Positions 13,395 through 61,779 of a stretch of 64,000 nucleotides of DNA are shown in pieces. A program made the position numbers and the translations under genes. Source of the DNA: Cristatella mucedo (lineage: Eukaryota; Bryozoa; Phylactolaemata; Cristatellidae); assembly GCA_009760855.2 (NCBI GenBank), contig WPIO01000106.1, positions 1,195,001-1,259,000 of the forward strand, read 5' to 3'. How positions within the stretch are numbered: the first letter of the stretch is position 1; every line of letters starts with the position of its first letter. A model generated the notes under the pieces. The model was not told the DNA's origin. It made no database searches and worked only from the letters and a program-made list of their open reading frames with translations.

Positions 13395-14092
13395 CTATTC
13401 CGTCTTGACTTCTATTACTCACTGCTTGCTGGCCTACCAGCATGTGCGATCAGGCGATTGCAGCAGGTGCAAAACTCGGCAGCTAGGCTTGTCTGTCGTG
13501 AGCGTCGCAGTTGCCACATCACACCTCTTCTCGCCGACCTGCACTGGCTACCAGTCTAGCAACGGATCGACTTCAAGGTTTTGTCGCTCACTTTTAGGTC
13601 ACTTCATTCTTTGGCTCCAGCATATCTCAAATCTACTCCCCCACCAGGCCAAGTATCGTACCACCCGCTTTTTGGAATCCAACAGTCTACCAATTCCTCG
13701 TACAAACCTCAAATCCTTTGGAGACCGTACATTTAGTTCGTATGCTCCCAAAGCGTGGAACTACCTCCCGACTTGCGCCAGAACATCCCCTGACTTGACC
13801 ACATTAAAAAGAACTTAAAAACACCTATTTAGGACAGCATTTAGTGGGCCCCTGTGCTTTGTCCTTGATGTGCTTATTCGTGCTGACACTGTGCATGCTG
13901 CCACTAACCACATTTGCATGCTGACCCTGTGCATGTCACCCCTAGCCATGTTATTCGTGTTGTTTATCGGGCATGATATTACTCACGATTCAATCGTGTT
14001 TCCCTTTGCAAAAAATGTAAAGTGCCTAGAAAGAGATTGAGTTCTCCTAGGGCGCTTTATCAAGTGGTTTATTATTATTATTATTATCATGC
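13395..14092 (+). mobile_element. LINE family A, RT C-terminus plus 3' UTR
   Basis: The coding remnant covers VQQVQNSAARLVCRERRSCH-like sequence in broken frames, then QAKYRTTRFLESNSLPIPRT and SSYAPKAWNYLPT, followed by the full 3' UTR and (TTA)n. Confidence 0.8.
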
Positions 14093-14825
14093 AATGATTT
14101 ATGGCAAAGGCAATATAAAAGCTGCAGCCGCGCAATATGTAGTCAGACTTAGTCTTGGAATTAGAGCTGAATTGTAGTTCAGGCCTCTGACCTCTGCGAG
14201 ATTTGATACACGTCGCACGCACTGTTGAGTGCCCTCTGTATATGTCAAGTGGATTTTTCTACGCTTTATCTATGTAATTTTTATTTTGATGTGTAAGGGA
14301 GAACATCGTGGCGGCCGCGTTTCGTTACAGTCGGCGTCGGAGCTCCACTGACAAGTTGCTAACCGTGACACCAGGTTCAGGCTACCCCGATATTCGTTTC
14401 GTATCATCTGAGATTGGCACTGTTACGCTCGCTGCGCTTGGCTTGCGCCATGTTCGGTTCGGACGTTTAAGCTGATACACTCGCTTGTAACCGGGAGTGC
14501 TTCCGTAACAGCTACGTAAAGCCCGAGCCCGTATCTAATTACCCATACCATTGTTGCCCATGCTATTCGGCACGATGGTGCATGCCGTAAGCATGCCGCC
14601 GTCATTCTTCATAGTCATGTCAAACGAATGAACGGATTTTTGCATACCCCTGCATTCCCTCCGGGTTTGCAAAATGGGCACCTCTCACGGGAAGCTCTGT
14701 CTTAGTTTGCGAACAGTTTAAAGAACGTTTTATCACGTCTCTCTTACCACAACTCTCGCTGCTCTATGAATTTTTATGAAATAATTGCAGTGAATCGCCG
14801 TACCTTTTGATCACCAAGCCCAATG
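14093..14825. other. No supported feature
   Basis: Between two LINE A 3' ends; only short chance frames. Confidence 0.5.
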
Positions 14826-14923
14826 TTATATCACTTTGCAGCAAATGTAAAGCGCCTAGAAAGAGATTAAGTTCTCTGAGGGCGCTTTATCAAGTGCAAT
14901 ATTATTATTATTATTATTATTAC
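14826..14923 (+). mobile_element. LINE family A, 3' terminal stub
   Basis: Only the last ~100 bp: TTTGCAGCAAATGTAAAGCG, the AGAGATTAAGTTCTC hairpin and (TTA)n. Confidence 0.75.
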
Positions 14924-15565
14924 CTTCGGCAACTCTCAAAGTGCGTATGTGGAATGTGTGATCGAGAAATCAATCATTATTAAATCGAAAGTTTAATCCA
15001 CACTATAGGCATTCTGTGACATTCGCAATAATAGGAACATCAACAGTAGCAGAAAAGTAGACTTTAAAAAAATTCGGATACGGTGTAATGCCATTTACGA
15101 AAGAGGAGTTATAAAGCACTATAAGAATTTTCAATGGGACTTCTTTGGACTAACTATCTTCTATGTGACATGATTTGAATTACAGGCAACCAGTTTCGAA
15201 CGCGAACCGATGGCTCCTACTTAGCTGTTTGCCGCCCGAAATAACGCAGGCAGCCTAGCCAGGCAGTTCGAGACACTGCACACACGTTCCAATCAACTGT
15301 TATTTGGATTACGATCTCAAAAGCTCGTGCAAAATCGTAGTCCGGATTTTAGAGATCTCAACTCAGAGAGACATGGAGGTGCTAATGCATGGGTATGACG
15401 ACCACAACGACTTAGGTCAAGTCTCTCTGCAAGATCGAGCGGCACTTCCGATACAGCCAATCGCATGGTTCTTCTTCAACGAATTCTCTATTTAGCCCCA
15501 GGAGGACACTAGGCAGTGCACTGCTGTGGTTTCGCTTCTATTGTTGCGTGTGCGATTCGAGATCT
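14924..15565. other. No supported feature
   Basis: A 63-codon plus frame at 15304-15495 has no recognised motif. Confidence 0.45.
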
Positions 15566-15787
15566 TCAGTCGTCATCGTGAGCGACGGTCATCCAGCCAA
15601 AGCGTCCATCTAGAAATTTAAAGTATGGAGGTGCCCAGGAGATCTGACCTATTTCCTTTTTATTTTCCCAATCGATGTAGTCGTCCTGCTGACGCCGTAG
15701 CCAGATTTTCACACATTCGCCGACAACGCTTGGCTTCATCTGAGCTATGGCAGTCTCTATGACCTTCCAGTACTGCAGGCTGCTCAA
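15566..15787 (-). other. Protein-like open frame of unknown origin
   Basis: The minus-strand frame reads SLQYWKVIETAIAQMKPSVV, CVKIWLRRQQDDYIDWE and FKFLDGRFGWMTVAHDDD, then stop. It is rich in Trp, Asp, Lys and Ile with no repeats, unlike random frames in this window. It begins TTG rather than ATG, so it could be a terminal exon or an old mobile-element remnant. I do not recognise it. Confidence 0.25.
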
Positions 15788-15897
15788 CTCGAGTACAGTT
15801 TACATTGGACACTAGCACTAGGATAATAATGCAAACTGGCTATGCAAACTAGCATAGCTGCATTCCAAAAGCTGGATTAGCCATTAGTTTAAAACAT

Positions 15898-16030
15898 AAT
15901 TATAATTCGTTAGTACAGCATCCCAGGAGAGCTTAATCTGTATCCCTGAGCTTATTTCTTATGCTGCAGTGCTCGAGCCCACGATCTCGATTGTCCCTTA
16001 ACTAAGGCGACTCCTTCAACCCTGAGCCTA
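15898..16030 (-). mobile_element. Diverged SINE2 copy
   Basis: It has the same layout as 12572-12712, with CAGGAGAGCTTAATCTGTAT and GTGCTCGAGCCCACGA. Confidence 0.6.
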
Positions 16031-16099
16031 AACAGTGTGCATAAAATAATTTTTTCCACTGAGAGAGTGAATGTGAGGGATTAATGTGTACTCCCTCAG

Positions 16100-17130
<1,031 letters not shown>

Positions 17131-17741
17131 TATGCATTGTCTTTGTTAGCATGTACATTTTTCCCAGCTCTTCCTGCCTTGTTCTTATGGCGGTCCTTTT
17201 TTGATGAAGAAAGCACTTGAAAACCACAGACATCGATAATCATTAGATGTAAAACTATGTTTCAGTAGACAAAGTGTCGCCACGGAAAACAAAGACGAGC
17301 CTAAGAGCACCACAGTTCTGAACGTTGCTTAGGTAAGCATCCTAATTAAGCGCAGCCTATCAACGGATATTGCTGCTCGTGCCTTTACTTGATTTCCAAC
17401 AGAAATTTTTGGTAGGCTTACTGTTCATCAATTTTTTCAAATGTCAAATGTTTGCCATGCTTTTCTTTAGTTTAGCCGCCGTTGGCTTCTGATGTCACCT
17501 GTCACCTTCTGTTTTCCATTCACAACATTCGCTTGCACTAAGCCGTCATCGGGCAATTGCTTTAAATACACTTGCACATGCATACACTTGTCTGTGCTGC
17601 AAGCTCTACATGGGCGTGACTCTCACCGTAAGCCACTTGCTACAGCTGTTTATATGGGTCGGGTCGGAGGTATGGACTGGAGGCATCAATGTGCTTATGT
17701 CTTTTAACGTCGTCATGCCAAACAACACATAGGCATTCATC
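17131..17741. other. No supported feature
   Basis: Upstream edge of the LINE A copy; whether more of that element lies here could not be decided by eye. Confidence 0.4.
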
Positions 17742-17793
17742 TTCCTCTGAGGGCGCTTTATCAAGTGCAATATTATTATTATTATTATTACTT
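17742..17793 (+). mobile_element. LINE family A, 3' terminal stub
   Basis: CTGAGGGCGCTTTATCAAGT followed by (TTA)n; only ~50 bp remain. Confidence 0.6.
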
Positions 17794-17910
17794 CAGAAAG
17801 TCACATCGACAGCAACCTGCACAGTGTTCCTGTTTCGTTTGATGTTAAGGTGTCGCCTCGAGCTCAAAGTCGAATATCCACCCTCGGAAATGGAGGCCGG
17901 ACAGCGACCC

Positions 17911-18225
17911 GTCGAAGTGGAAAGTGAAAGACAACCTGTCCAAGTGCAAGATGGACTGCAGCTTCCTGCCATTGTATTAGAAAATTTATGGCATCCAGGC
18001 GAAGTGGGGGGACAGCCAGAACAAGGTGGACTCGTCGAAGTGGAAAATGAAAGACAACCTGTCCAAGTGCAAGATGGACTGCAGCTTCCTGCCATTGTAT
18101 TAGAAAATTTATGGCATCCAGGCGAAGTGGGGGGACAGCCAGAACAAGGTGGACTCGTCGAAGTGGAAAATGAAAGACAACCTGTCCAAGTGCAAGAATG
18201 ACAGCCAGAAGCAGACGAACGCCAG
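17911..18225 (+). repeat. 123-bp tandem repeat encoding a 41-residue repeat
   Basis: Nearly identical units start at 17911, 18034 and 18157. Since 123 = 3 x 41, the frame is open through all units (QPVQVQDGLQLPAIVLENLW, then HPGEVGGQPEQGGLVEVENE), within an open frame of 17689-18201. The other strand is also open. There is no evidence that it is a gene. Confidence 0.75.
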
Positions 18226-18341
18226 CTTCCTGCCACTGTATTAGACAATCTGCGGCACCCAGGCTGGGTTCGGTTGACTGGGACCGGGCGGCTGTATGAG
18301 GGTCACCGGAAAGGCCGGGGTCGGACCTATGCATTGCCGGA

Positions 18342-19425
18342 TGTGTGGTGACGAGAGGTCACCGGGGCTCTTGGGTACGGGAAGTTGGCCAAGTAAGTCG
18401 TGGTGTTGGAGGCTCCCGGTCTCGCCGAGTTATGCACCTGGATGGTTGCAGGCGTGCTCCGGCGATGCTGCCACGCATGCATGGCAACGAGTGCCCAAGG
18501 CCCGAGCGGAGATGGATAGCACGCTCGTTGTTGAGACTTGTATATTCCGCCTTTCCCGTGTAGCGTGTTTGTGACCCCCCCCGTGTGTTGGCGTCTTTCG
18601 GCAGAAGCTCTCGACTGTTGCGGACGTCTGCTACGTCTATCCCAGAATACTCAGCTAGCCGGGTCTTGTACGGCTGGTGGGACGGAGGCCGGCGACGGTG
18701 TGACGGTGGAAGCCGAATGACCAACTAACACGTTTGTTGGCACTTGCGGCGTTATCTCAAACGTCAGTAGTTTACCTTGTATATGACCTTCCCTGTAGAC
18801 TTGTTTAGTCCCCCCCCCCGTTTGTATAGCGCATGCGTGTGCATTAATTAAAGTGTTGTGTACCCGGTCGATCACTCGTGAACCGCTGTAGCCTGAGGGC
18901 TCCGCATAACCACCAAGAACGGACATTAGTACGGGGCCCTAGAGGAAATAGGCGAGCCCCCGTAAACTCGGCTACAATTTGGCGACCGTTTCGTGACGAA
19001 CATCTTAGCAACCTTCTTGATACTTGCGGCGTATGTTATATGCGTTTATTACTTTATTTTATGTGTTTAGATAGTGACCTACACGCCTGGCTAAGCCATT
19101 GGGTAAGGAGTTTGGTGTCTTGAGTTAGGATCGGTCGACTCGTCACCCGAGTTGTGGTATGGCGACATCAATAGAACCGATGCAGTAATGGCCAATAGTG
19201 ATTATCCCACCTATTCAATAGATCAGGAGGCTTGCTATGGTTCGCAGGCTGGCAAACTGCCGTGTGATAAAGCCTGTTTAGATGAGGTGACTCGTATCTG
19301 GTACGACCATGGAGGGCCAAGATGTCAGCCCGACTGCAGCAACCCGGCTTCGGGTCCGGCTGTTTGTCCCAGCACCCAGAAGATCATACTCCGAACACTC
19401 GAAGCCTGGCGGCTGGAGATGTAAT
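18342..19425 (+). mobile_element. Gypsy-like LTR retrotransposon fragment: LTR, primer-binding site, leader
   Basis: A possible LTR ends TACA at 18976, and three bases later TGGCGACCG (18980) resembles a primer-binding site that starts with TGG, complementary to a tRNA CCA end. The LTR start near TGTGTGGTGACGAG (18342) is inferred from the TG...CA rule. An ATTAAAG before the R/U5-like part fits a polyadenylation signal. A short leader ORF (19191-19424, beginning MANSDYPTYSIDQEACYGSQ) may be the start of gag, cut off by the LINE B insertion at about 19430. No pol is present. Confidence 0.5.
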
Positions 19426-19434
19426 GCATCTCCG

Positions 19435-20001
19435 TCTGTAACTCCACAAAGTCATAAAGACCATGTGGGTGTTACGAAGGAGAGTTTTGTATAGCGCACT
19501 CACAGCCTAAGCGGCTTTCGGTACGAATTCGGTAGCCAACAGACTTTGTCTCACGCAACAAAGAGAAAGTGGGAAGCATAGCAGAGTCAGGAGAGCAGTT
19601 GAGGTAGTGAGTAGCATAGAAGAAGCAGCTCAGGACCGCTGAAAAGGATGTGCCATAGTCGGCAGCAGGAGAGTAGTTGTCGTTGCGTAAGAATTGTGGA
19701 AGCGAGTTCCACAGTCTAGGACCTGCAGAGCTAAAGCTTCTGTCGCCAACGGTCTTTAAGCGGAGGAATGGGACAGCTAATTTATTGTCCACACAGGACC
19801 TGAGGGCGCGAACAGGCTGAAACTGATGCAGCAGTTCAGCTAGGTACGAAGGAGCCAAGCCGTGGCGGGCCTTGTGGGTCAGCGTAAGAACTTTGCTCTG
19901 TATCCTTTGCTCAACCGGCAACCATCCTAGCTCTTTCAGCAAAGGAGACACGTTCTCAAACCACTGGGACTTGAAGATTAGCCTTGCAGCCATATTCATA
20001 G
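19435..20001 (-). mobile_element. LINE family B, 5'-truncated 3' portion
   Basis: An uninterrupted minus-strand frame encodes [40 protein letters not shown] and RETKSVGYRIRTESRLGCEC. Its 3' end abuts the gypsy-like fragment and its 5' end joins a SINE1 directly. Confidence 0.85.
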
Positions 20002-20165
20002 TCTGATTAAACAGCCTCTTTTTGTATAGCGACAGACGAACCTCTAAGGCTATCACCACTGCTTGCAGTGGCGATAAAGAATCACCCACTGCAGGAATCG
20101 AACCCACGCCCTCGGGAACGAGGTCGTGAAAGCAACCGCCTTACCTAGTGTGCCATCACGGCTGC
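20002..20165 (-). mobile_element. SINE1 (tRNA-derived), joined to LINE B
   Basis: The minus-strand head TGATGGCACACTAGGTAAGG resembles an A box and GGGTTCGATTCC a B box. The 3' end is CGCTATACAAAAAGAGGCTG and TTTAATCAG. It runs straight into the 5'-truncated LINE B at 20001. Confidence 0.8.
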
Positions 20166-20242
20166 ATGCAAAAGCCAGCTATGGCACTACTTATAAAACA
20201 GCCTTGGGTGAGACTTGAACAGAAAACTTACACGTGACTGAC

Positions 20243-20248
20243 TTTATT
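20243..20248 (-). terminator. Candidate SMARCD polyadenylation signal
   Basis: AATAAA on the minus strand about 450 bp past the SMARCD stop. It lies just before the SINE1/LINE B block, so a 3' UTR of roughly 20220-20696 is plausible. It was found by eye only. Confidence 0.45.
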
Positions 20249-20696
20249 TAAGCATTTTCAAGGAGCAGAGAATGGCTGTTTGCATGTGGAGGTTCGGCCC
20301 AGTCAGCAAATAGTAGTCACGGAAAAAGTGCCCCAGCAGGGGACTGCACGGAATCCATGGGCAGCGCAGCCACCGAACAGCGTGAAGGTGGCCCCACGTC
20401 GTCGTGTCACGTGGTGTCACGGCCGATAGGCAACGATAGCAGTCAATGCTCAGTGATGCACAATCCCCATCTGCCCTTTAATATGCTCACCCGGCAATCA
20501 TCTGGAGACAACATACAACTAGGTCACAGACTGCTGCACTGAACAAGTGCATGCAAGGCGTTAACAGCCATAGCCGTGGCCAAAAGAGTGTGTTCGAAAA
20601 CTCCGCGGCTGTATAGAGTAACTACAAACGAACACCACTTTACAGACTGCCATCGATGGCAGCCAGTGACGACTACAAGTGCTCTCTCTCTCTCTC

Positions 20697-37326
<16,630 letters not shown>

Positions 37327-37590
37327 TTTCACAACTTGAGTCCTTTTGTTCCCGATGGAGCCAAAGAGCTCCGTACATCCGCCGGTAGCCGACTGCTTTG
37401 CAGCTGCTCGCAGGTTCCGGTTCGCGCTATGCATTGCGTAAGGGACACCGTACAGAATGGGGCAAGTGAAAGCTGAATATTGTGCAAGCCGCCTTTCGAG
37501 TAAACTCCGGCTGCAGTGAGCCGCCGCCGCCGAGCCAAGCCAACGTCTCTTAGCGATTATCCGCTGCCTTCATCTTCAACGTGCAGGCAG
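37327..37590. promoter_or_regulatory. Shared 264-bp region between the SMARCD and CDK5 starts
   Basis: The two start codons diverge from this interval, so it must hold both 5' UTRs and very likely a bidirectional promoter. It is moderately GC/CpG-rich (GCCGCCGCCG near 37520) and I see no obvious TATA box. On the minus strand the SMARCD start reads AAAATGGC, which resembles a YY1 site overlapping the initiator codon. Transcription start sites cannot be read from sequence. Confidence 0.7.
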
Positions 37591-57643
<20,053 letters not shown>

Positions 57644-58644
57644 GTCAGCCTGAGCATCCTCGATGCCTGTGCACTCACGCGCGCACGGCCGACGGCTGCC
57701 TCTGGCCGCTGGAGCCACTGACGCCGGAAGTCTTTGATCGCCGGAGGTGCACTTTCCCCGACTGAGTGGCTGCAACAGCAGCGACAATGGCTACAGCGCT
57801 CGATCAGCAGCTGCTGTCGGGTGGCTCCAGAGGGTCTGATAGATTATTGCCAGTGGATCGATCTTACCCGGTAGTGTATGCAGCGAACTCGACAGTGAAG
57901 GTCTGTCGCCTGCGACGCCTCCACCGATGTGCTCCAGCCTTTTCTGCATTGAGCGTTCGAGCGCCATACGATGCTGCCATCGATGCCACACTCACGGAGC
58001 CGTGAGTGTGGTATTTCACCTGGACGAACCAGCCGGCCAGTGTGCACATAGGTCCGACGTGCCTTCGGTCGGCGCCTTTTTGCTGGCGAGGTTTGCGCTG
58101 TCTAGTCGTTGTCGTTCTGCGAGTTGGTGCAATCGCTGTTGGTCCGTCCTCGGCGTCGATGTCACGCGGCATGCATGCAGGCTTAGATACCACCGGCTCT
58201 GTCACTTGCTCTGTCACGTGCTCAGTCAAGTGCTCTGTCACGTACCCGACTGATCTCACACGCTCCAAGGAAGCTTAAGTCAACGTTAACACTCGCTACC
58301 AAGGGCTGTCACGACCCACTTCCCCTGCACACTGGATTATTCTGTCGACACTTCGATGTGATTGCCCATCGGTTCACCTTTTGTGTTGGCTTAGTGCTTA
58401 CCAGCTCACATCAACAGATTGTCTATTCTCTGTTCGTCGCCATATTGTCGCTTTGTCGAATCGCTTGGTGCAGTCTTTTAGTACGGCTGCCGTGCTTGGT
58501 ATTGGAAGCCACAAAGACTCTTTTGCTGTAATCTGCATGAGCAGATATAGTCCATGCCAAAAAATGCATGCACACAATAACCCCCCAGGCGGCTGTGGGG
58601 GGAGTAATTACCTACCAGGCACTGGGCTCAGTGTGTCTAGAAAT
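57644..58644 (+). other. CDK5 3' flank, probable 3' UTR
   Basis: GC-rich at first (57650-58270) with overlapping chance frames on both strands. The first AATAAA on the plus strand that I see is near 58642, at the edge of the SINE2 copy. The true CDK5 polyadenylation site is undetermined. Confidence 0.4.
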
Positions 58645-58795
58645 AAAAAATAGAATTCATTTGTATGGCTCCCTAAGAGTATATAATTATTATCGACGCA
58701 GCTTGCATGTGCCGCAGGGCTGGAGCCGACTGCGTTGGTCGGGGAAAGTGGGCATTTGAGCCCTGTGCCTATCTATCCTTGCTGCTAGCATGGCT
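58645..58795 (-). mobile_element. SINE2 copy, diverged
   Basis: On the plus strand AATTCATTTGTATGGCTCCC begins the reversed tail and GGGCTGGAGCCGACTGCG the reversed B box. Confidence 0.6.
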
Positions 58796-59208
58796 TGGGG
58801 CTCCAGTCATTTTGGGTCCTATAATCACAAGCTAGGCTGAATGGGCATGCCCGAATGTATGCCCCCTCTGAGCCAGCTGACTTGAAAGTAGCCCCCTCCA
58901 CCCTCCCCCTTTACTGGTCAGTCCAATGTCCAGTCTGCCTATGAGCAGCTGAAGCTCCTACTGCCAAGTTAATCCAATTCAGTTCAGCCGTTCCAACTCA
59001 GCTCCGACTGGTTGTCCTTGTGCCGATGACTCAGTGTCGAATCGCCATCGCTACTTCGGCACTGGATTCCCGTGTAACAGCTCACGAATGAAGATACCTA
59101 CCTGGCCTTGCATTTTGCTAAGCTACACAGCTGAGGCAATTTTCAGGAACTCCGATCCTTCACAAGCCTGCTGAAGTTGGACATTAAAAATTCTAGAAGT
59201 TCACAGGA

Positions 59209-59361
59209 CTACGAACTTGCAAGTGTCGTTCAAAGTGTGGCCAGGGCATTCAAGGAGCTTGAGCTCTCTGCACCACGACTCCATTTGCTGCCGCTCGAGC
59301 GCTTCCGGCAGTTGGACCAGCTGAGTTGTCGAATTGCACAGCTGCCTGATTTGTGTAAAGT
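59209..59361 (+). other. Exon-like open segment, unrecognised
   Basis: After TTCACAG, an open frame reads DYELASVVQSVARAFKELEL and FRQLDQLSCRIAQLPDLCK, ending at GTGAGG. Splice-site-like flanks and a helical composition make it exon-like. I recognise no family and found no partner exon. Confidence 0.2.
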
Positions 59362-59473
59362 GAGGTCGAAAGTGAGTTGTACATTGCTTCTGTGTTTTGT
59401 GCTAAACAGTTTTTTAAACAGCTTCGAATTTTTGGTGGATGCTTCTATTTAGGAAACTGAGAAGTAGGGTTCA

Positions 59474-59503
<30 letters not shown>
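59474..59503 (+). repeat. (CA)n microsatellite
   Basis: About 14 CA units. Confidence 0.9.
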
Positions 59504-59505
<2 letters not shown>

Positions 59506-60662
59506 AAATGTGAGCATATACTGAGAAGTAGGCCTCGTCCTTTTTATTGCACCTAATCCACCGGCATTTCGTTCTGAGCTTCGTATGCACCTCCCTGCTT
59601 GGAAAGTACAAATAGCAGACGTCAAACGACAGATGCAACTGCCTTCAATCGGCTTTAATCGACTTGCTCAGGTCAAAGTAGTGATAACCGAGAGTGTACT
59701 TGCAAGTGCTTTAAACCGAAGCTTGCGAATCGACTAGTAATCAGCCACCGTAACAGAGAGACAGACGAAGAGAAGAGTTCCGATCAAGCCGAATGGCAGG
59801 CAGAGAATGGTGCATCCGCTTAGTCCAAGCGGCTGGTGGGAACTTTGTCTGCCACAGCAAGATGGCTTTGATTTCGGGCGTGCCTGATCTCGAGGGATTG
59901 GCTTCACAGCTGGCAAGCGATGGGGCAGCCAGCTGGTGCTACAGGCCAATTCGTTCTCGTCGAAGCAGCAGATACAAAGTCACAGCATGCGGCAGATCAT
60001 TGTCTGCCGATTCATTCAAGTAAGAAACTTGTTTGGGTAACAGACAAATCTGGACGACTTTGAGACCCTACCCATAGGTCTTCTCTGCTTCGATAATCTC
60101 ACCAGTCCGTATGTCTTAGCCTAAACTCGAGGCCAATGCATTTTTTCAATGAATAAATACAAATCAACGCCAGAACGAGGCTGCTGAACGGCACGCTGCA
60201 GAAGCTGTAAAGAGGGTGCGCTCTTGACAGCAGCAGCTGCACGGTGCCTGCCGAGAAGCTGGAGGCAAATTGCAAGGCTGCAGCCGCTCGCCGGTCGCGC
60301 CGTGAACAACAACGTGCCAGCCAAGAAATGGGAGAGAGAAAGGCAGAAGTGTGGCTGCGATTCTACGTGGCCTGAATCTCGTGCTAGGACAGTGAGTCGC
60401 CTGTAAAGCACCGCCACAAGAGACTCGAATCTTTGTCCAGTCTCTAATTGACTCGCTGCAAGAGAAGGAATAAATACAAGTTAAATGATAGTTAAAAAGC
60501 TAGATTTAAGCTTAGAAAAGAACACTGTGAGACACCCAGGGCCGATCGTCGCTGGACACCTAGATGGTAGCAGGAAATGAGTCATCATGCACCTGCTTGT
60601 ATGGGTGAGCACGAAAAGCAACGGGAAAAGGTCTAGTCAAGCTCTAGAGTAAATAAATAAAT

Positions 60663-60832
60663 CCTAGCTGATTAAATAGCATCTTTTTGTATAGCGACAA
60701 AAGAGCCTTAACGGCTATTACCGCGGCTTGCAGTGGCGATAAAGAATCGCCCACCGTAGGAATCGAACCCACGGCCTTGGGACCGAGGTCGTGAAAGCAA
60801 CCGCCTTATCTAGTGTGCCACCACGGCTCTCT
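60663..60832 (-). mobile_element. SINE1 copy
   Basis: A full-length copy with the 3' end on the left (GATTAAATAGCATCTTTTTG) and the B and A boxes on the right. It lies downstream of CDK5. Confidence 0.8.
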
Positions 60833-61779
60833 GGGGCGCTGCGAAGGCTGAACAGAACGTAGGCGTCTATAGCCAAGACTTGACTGATGCTTGGTCGATG
60901 CAATCCAATGCACCACCTACGGGCTGTGGGCTTTGGTGAATGTCTCAGGGCCATCCCATATTCCAGATGATCCGATGACCCAGTATTTGCTCGGCGTCAC
61001 AACGCCTGACATATGACGGACTACAGTGCAGCACTCAAGCTGTTCAGACAGAAGAAGCTCTTTGCATAGTTCGGCTGATCCGTAAATCAAGAGTTTTGTT
61101 TCCTTCTAACGCCTACATGCCTGCTTTTGCTAAAGACGTCCGTTCAGGAGACTAGGTTGCCACCTCGAGAGTTATTATTTCTCATTAAGCTCACTGCTTC
61201 ATCCTGTCTCCACTCCCTCAGTATTCACCCCCATATGCGAACCACGCCCTTATCATCAATTATCGATGTGTGCCGCGTCCGATTCCAGACCACACAAGGA
61301 TCGTCGACACTCATTCAGATCTGCCCAACGCCGGTTCGGCATTTTCGGTCCGGACCGTTGTTTAGTGCCGAGCAAAATATAGTGCCTATACATAGAACAC
61401 CCGCAGTTAGGCCGGTAGCAGCTGACTTTAACTTGACGACAAAGTCGCGTAGCGTAGCCAGCCCAGTGCCGCCGGACGAGAGACAGCTGGTGGGCGAGAG
61501 CGAGTGGTGGCTTTGCTTGAGCGGCTCTCGCACCGTAAATATAGGGTTGGTGGATGCTCACTTTCTTCCGCCAGCCTCACGCCTTGCCCCGTCCCTTACT
61601 GATCTCGAACTCGCCGAACCGAGTCGTACATTCAGCGCCTACCGCATTCAGTCGGCGTCTAGCCCCGACGAGCTGCGACCCAACTTGGCTTTTTCCCAGT
61701 CAATTCGGCTTTCGAATGTCGAAGTAGAATGCGTCCCGAAAAAGGAGTTAGTTTTCTAGCATCGTCCGATTGTGCGATT
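60833..61779. other. No confirmed gene; a 211-codon chance-like open frame
   Basis: An open frame at 61127-61759 has no recognisable domain, and the minus strand is also open for 101 codons across it. Both frames being open suggests low stop density rather than a gene. Confidence 0.35.

Larger units (their letters stand above)
58796..60662. other. Intergenic, no confirmed gene
   Basis: It holds the exon-like segment at 59209-59361, a CA repeat and another exon-like stretch ending at a GTAAGA donor near 60023 (MRQIIVCRFIQ). None could be linked into a gene. Confidence 0.35.

Noticed and set aside
61127-61759. 211-codon plus-strand ORF as a gene
   Set aside because: No motif is recognised, the opposite strand is also open, and there are no splice or homology signals.
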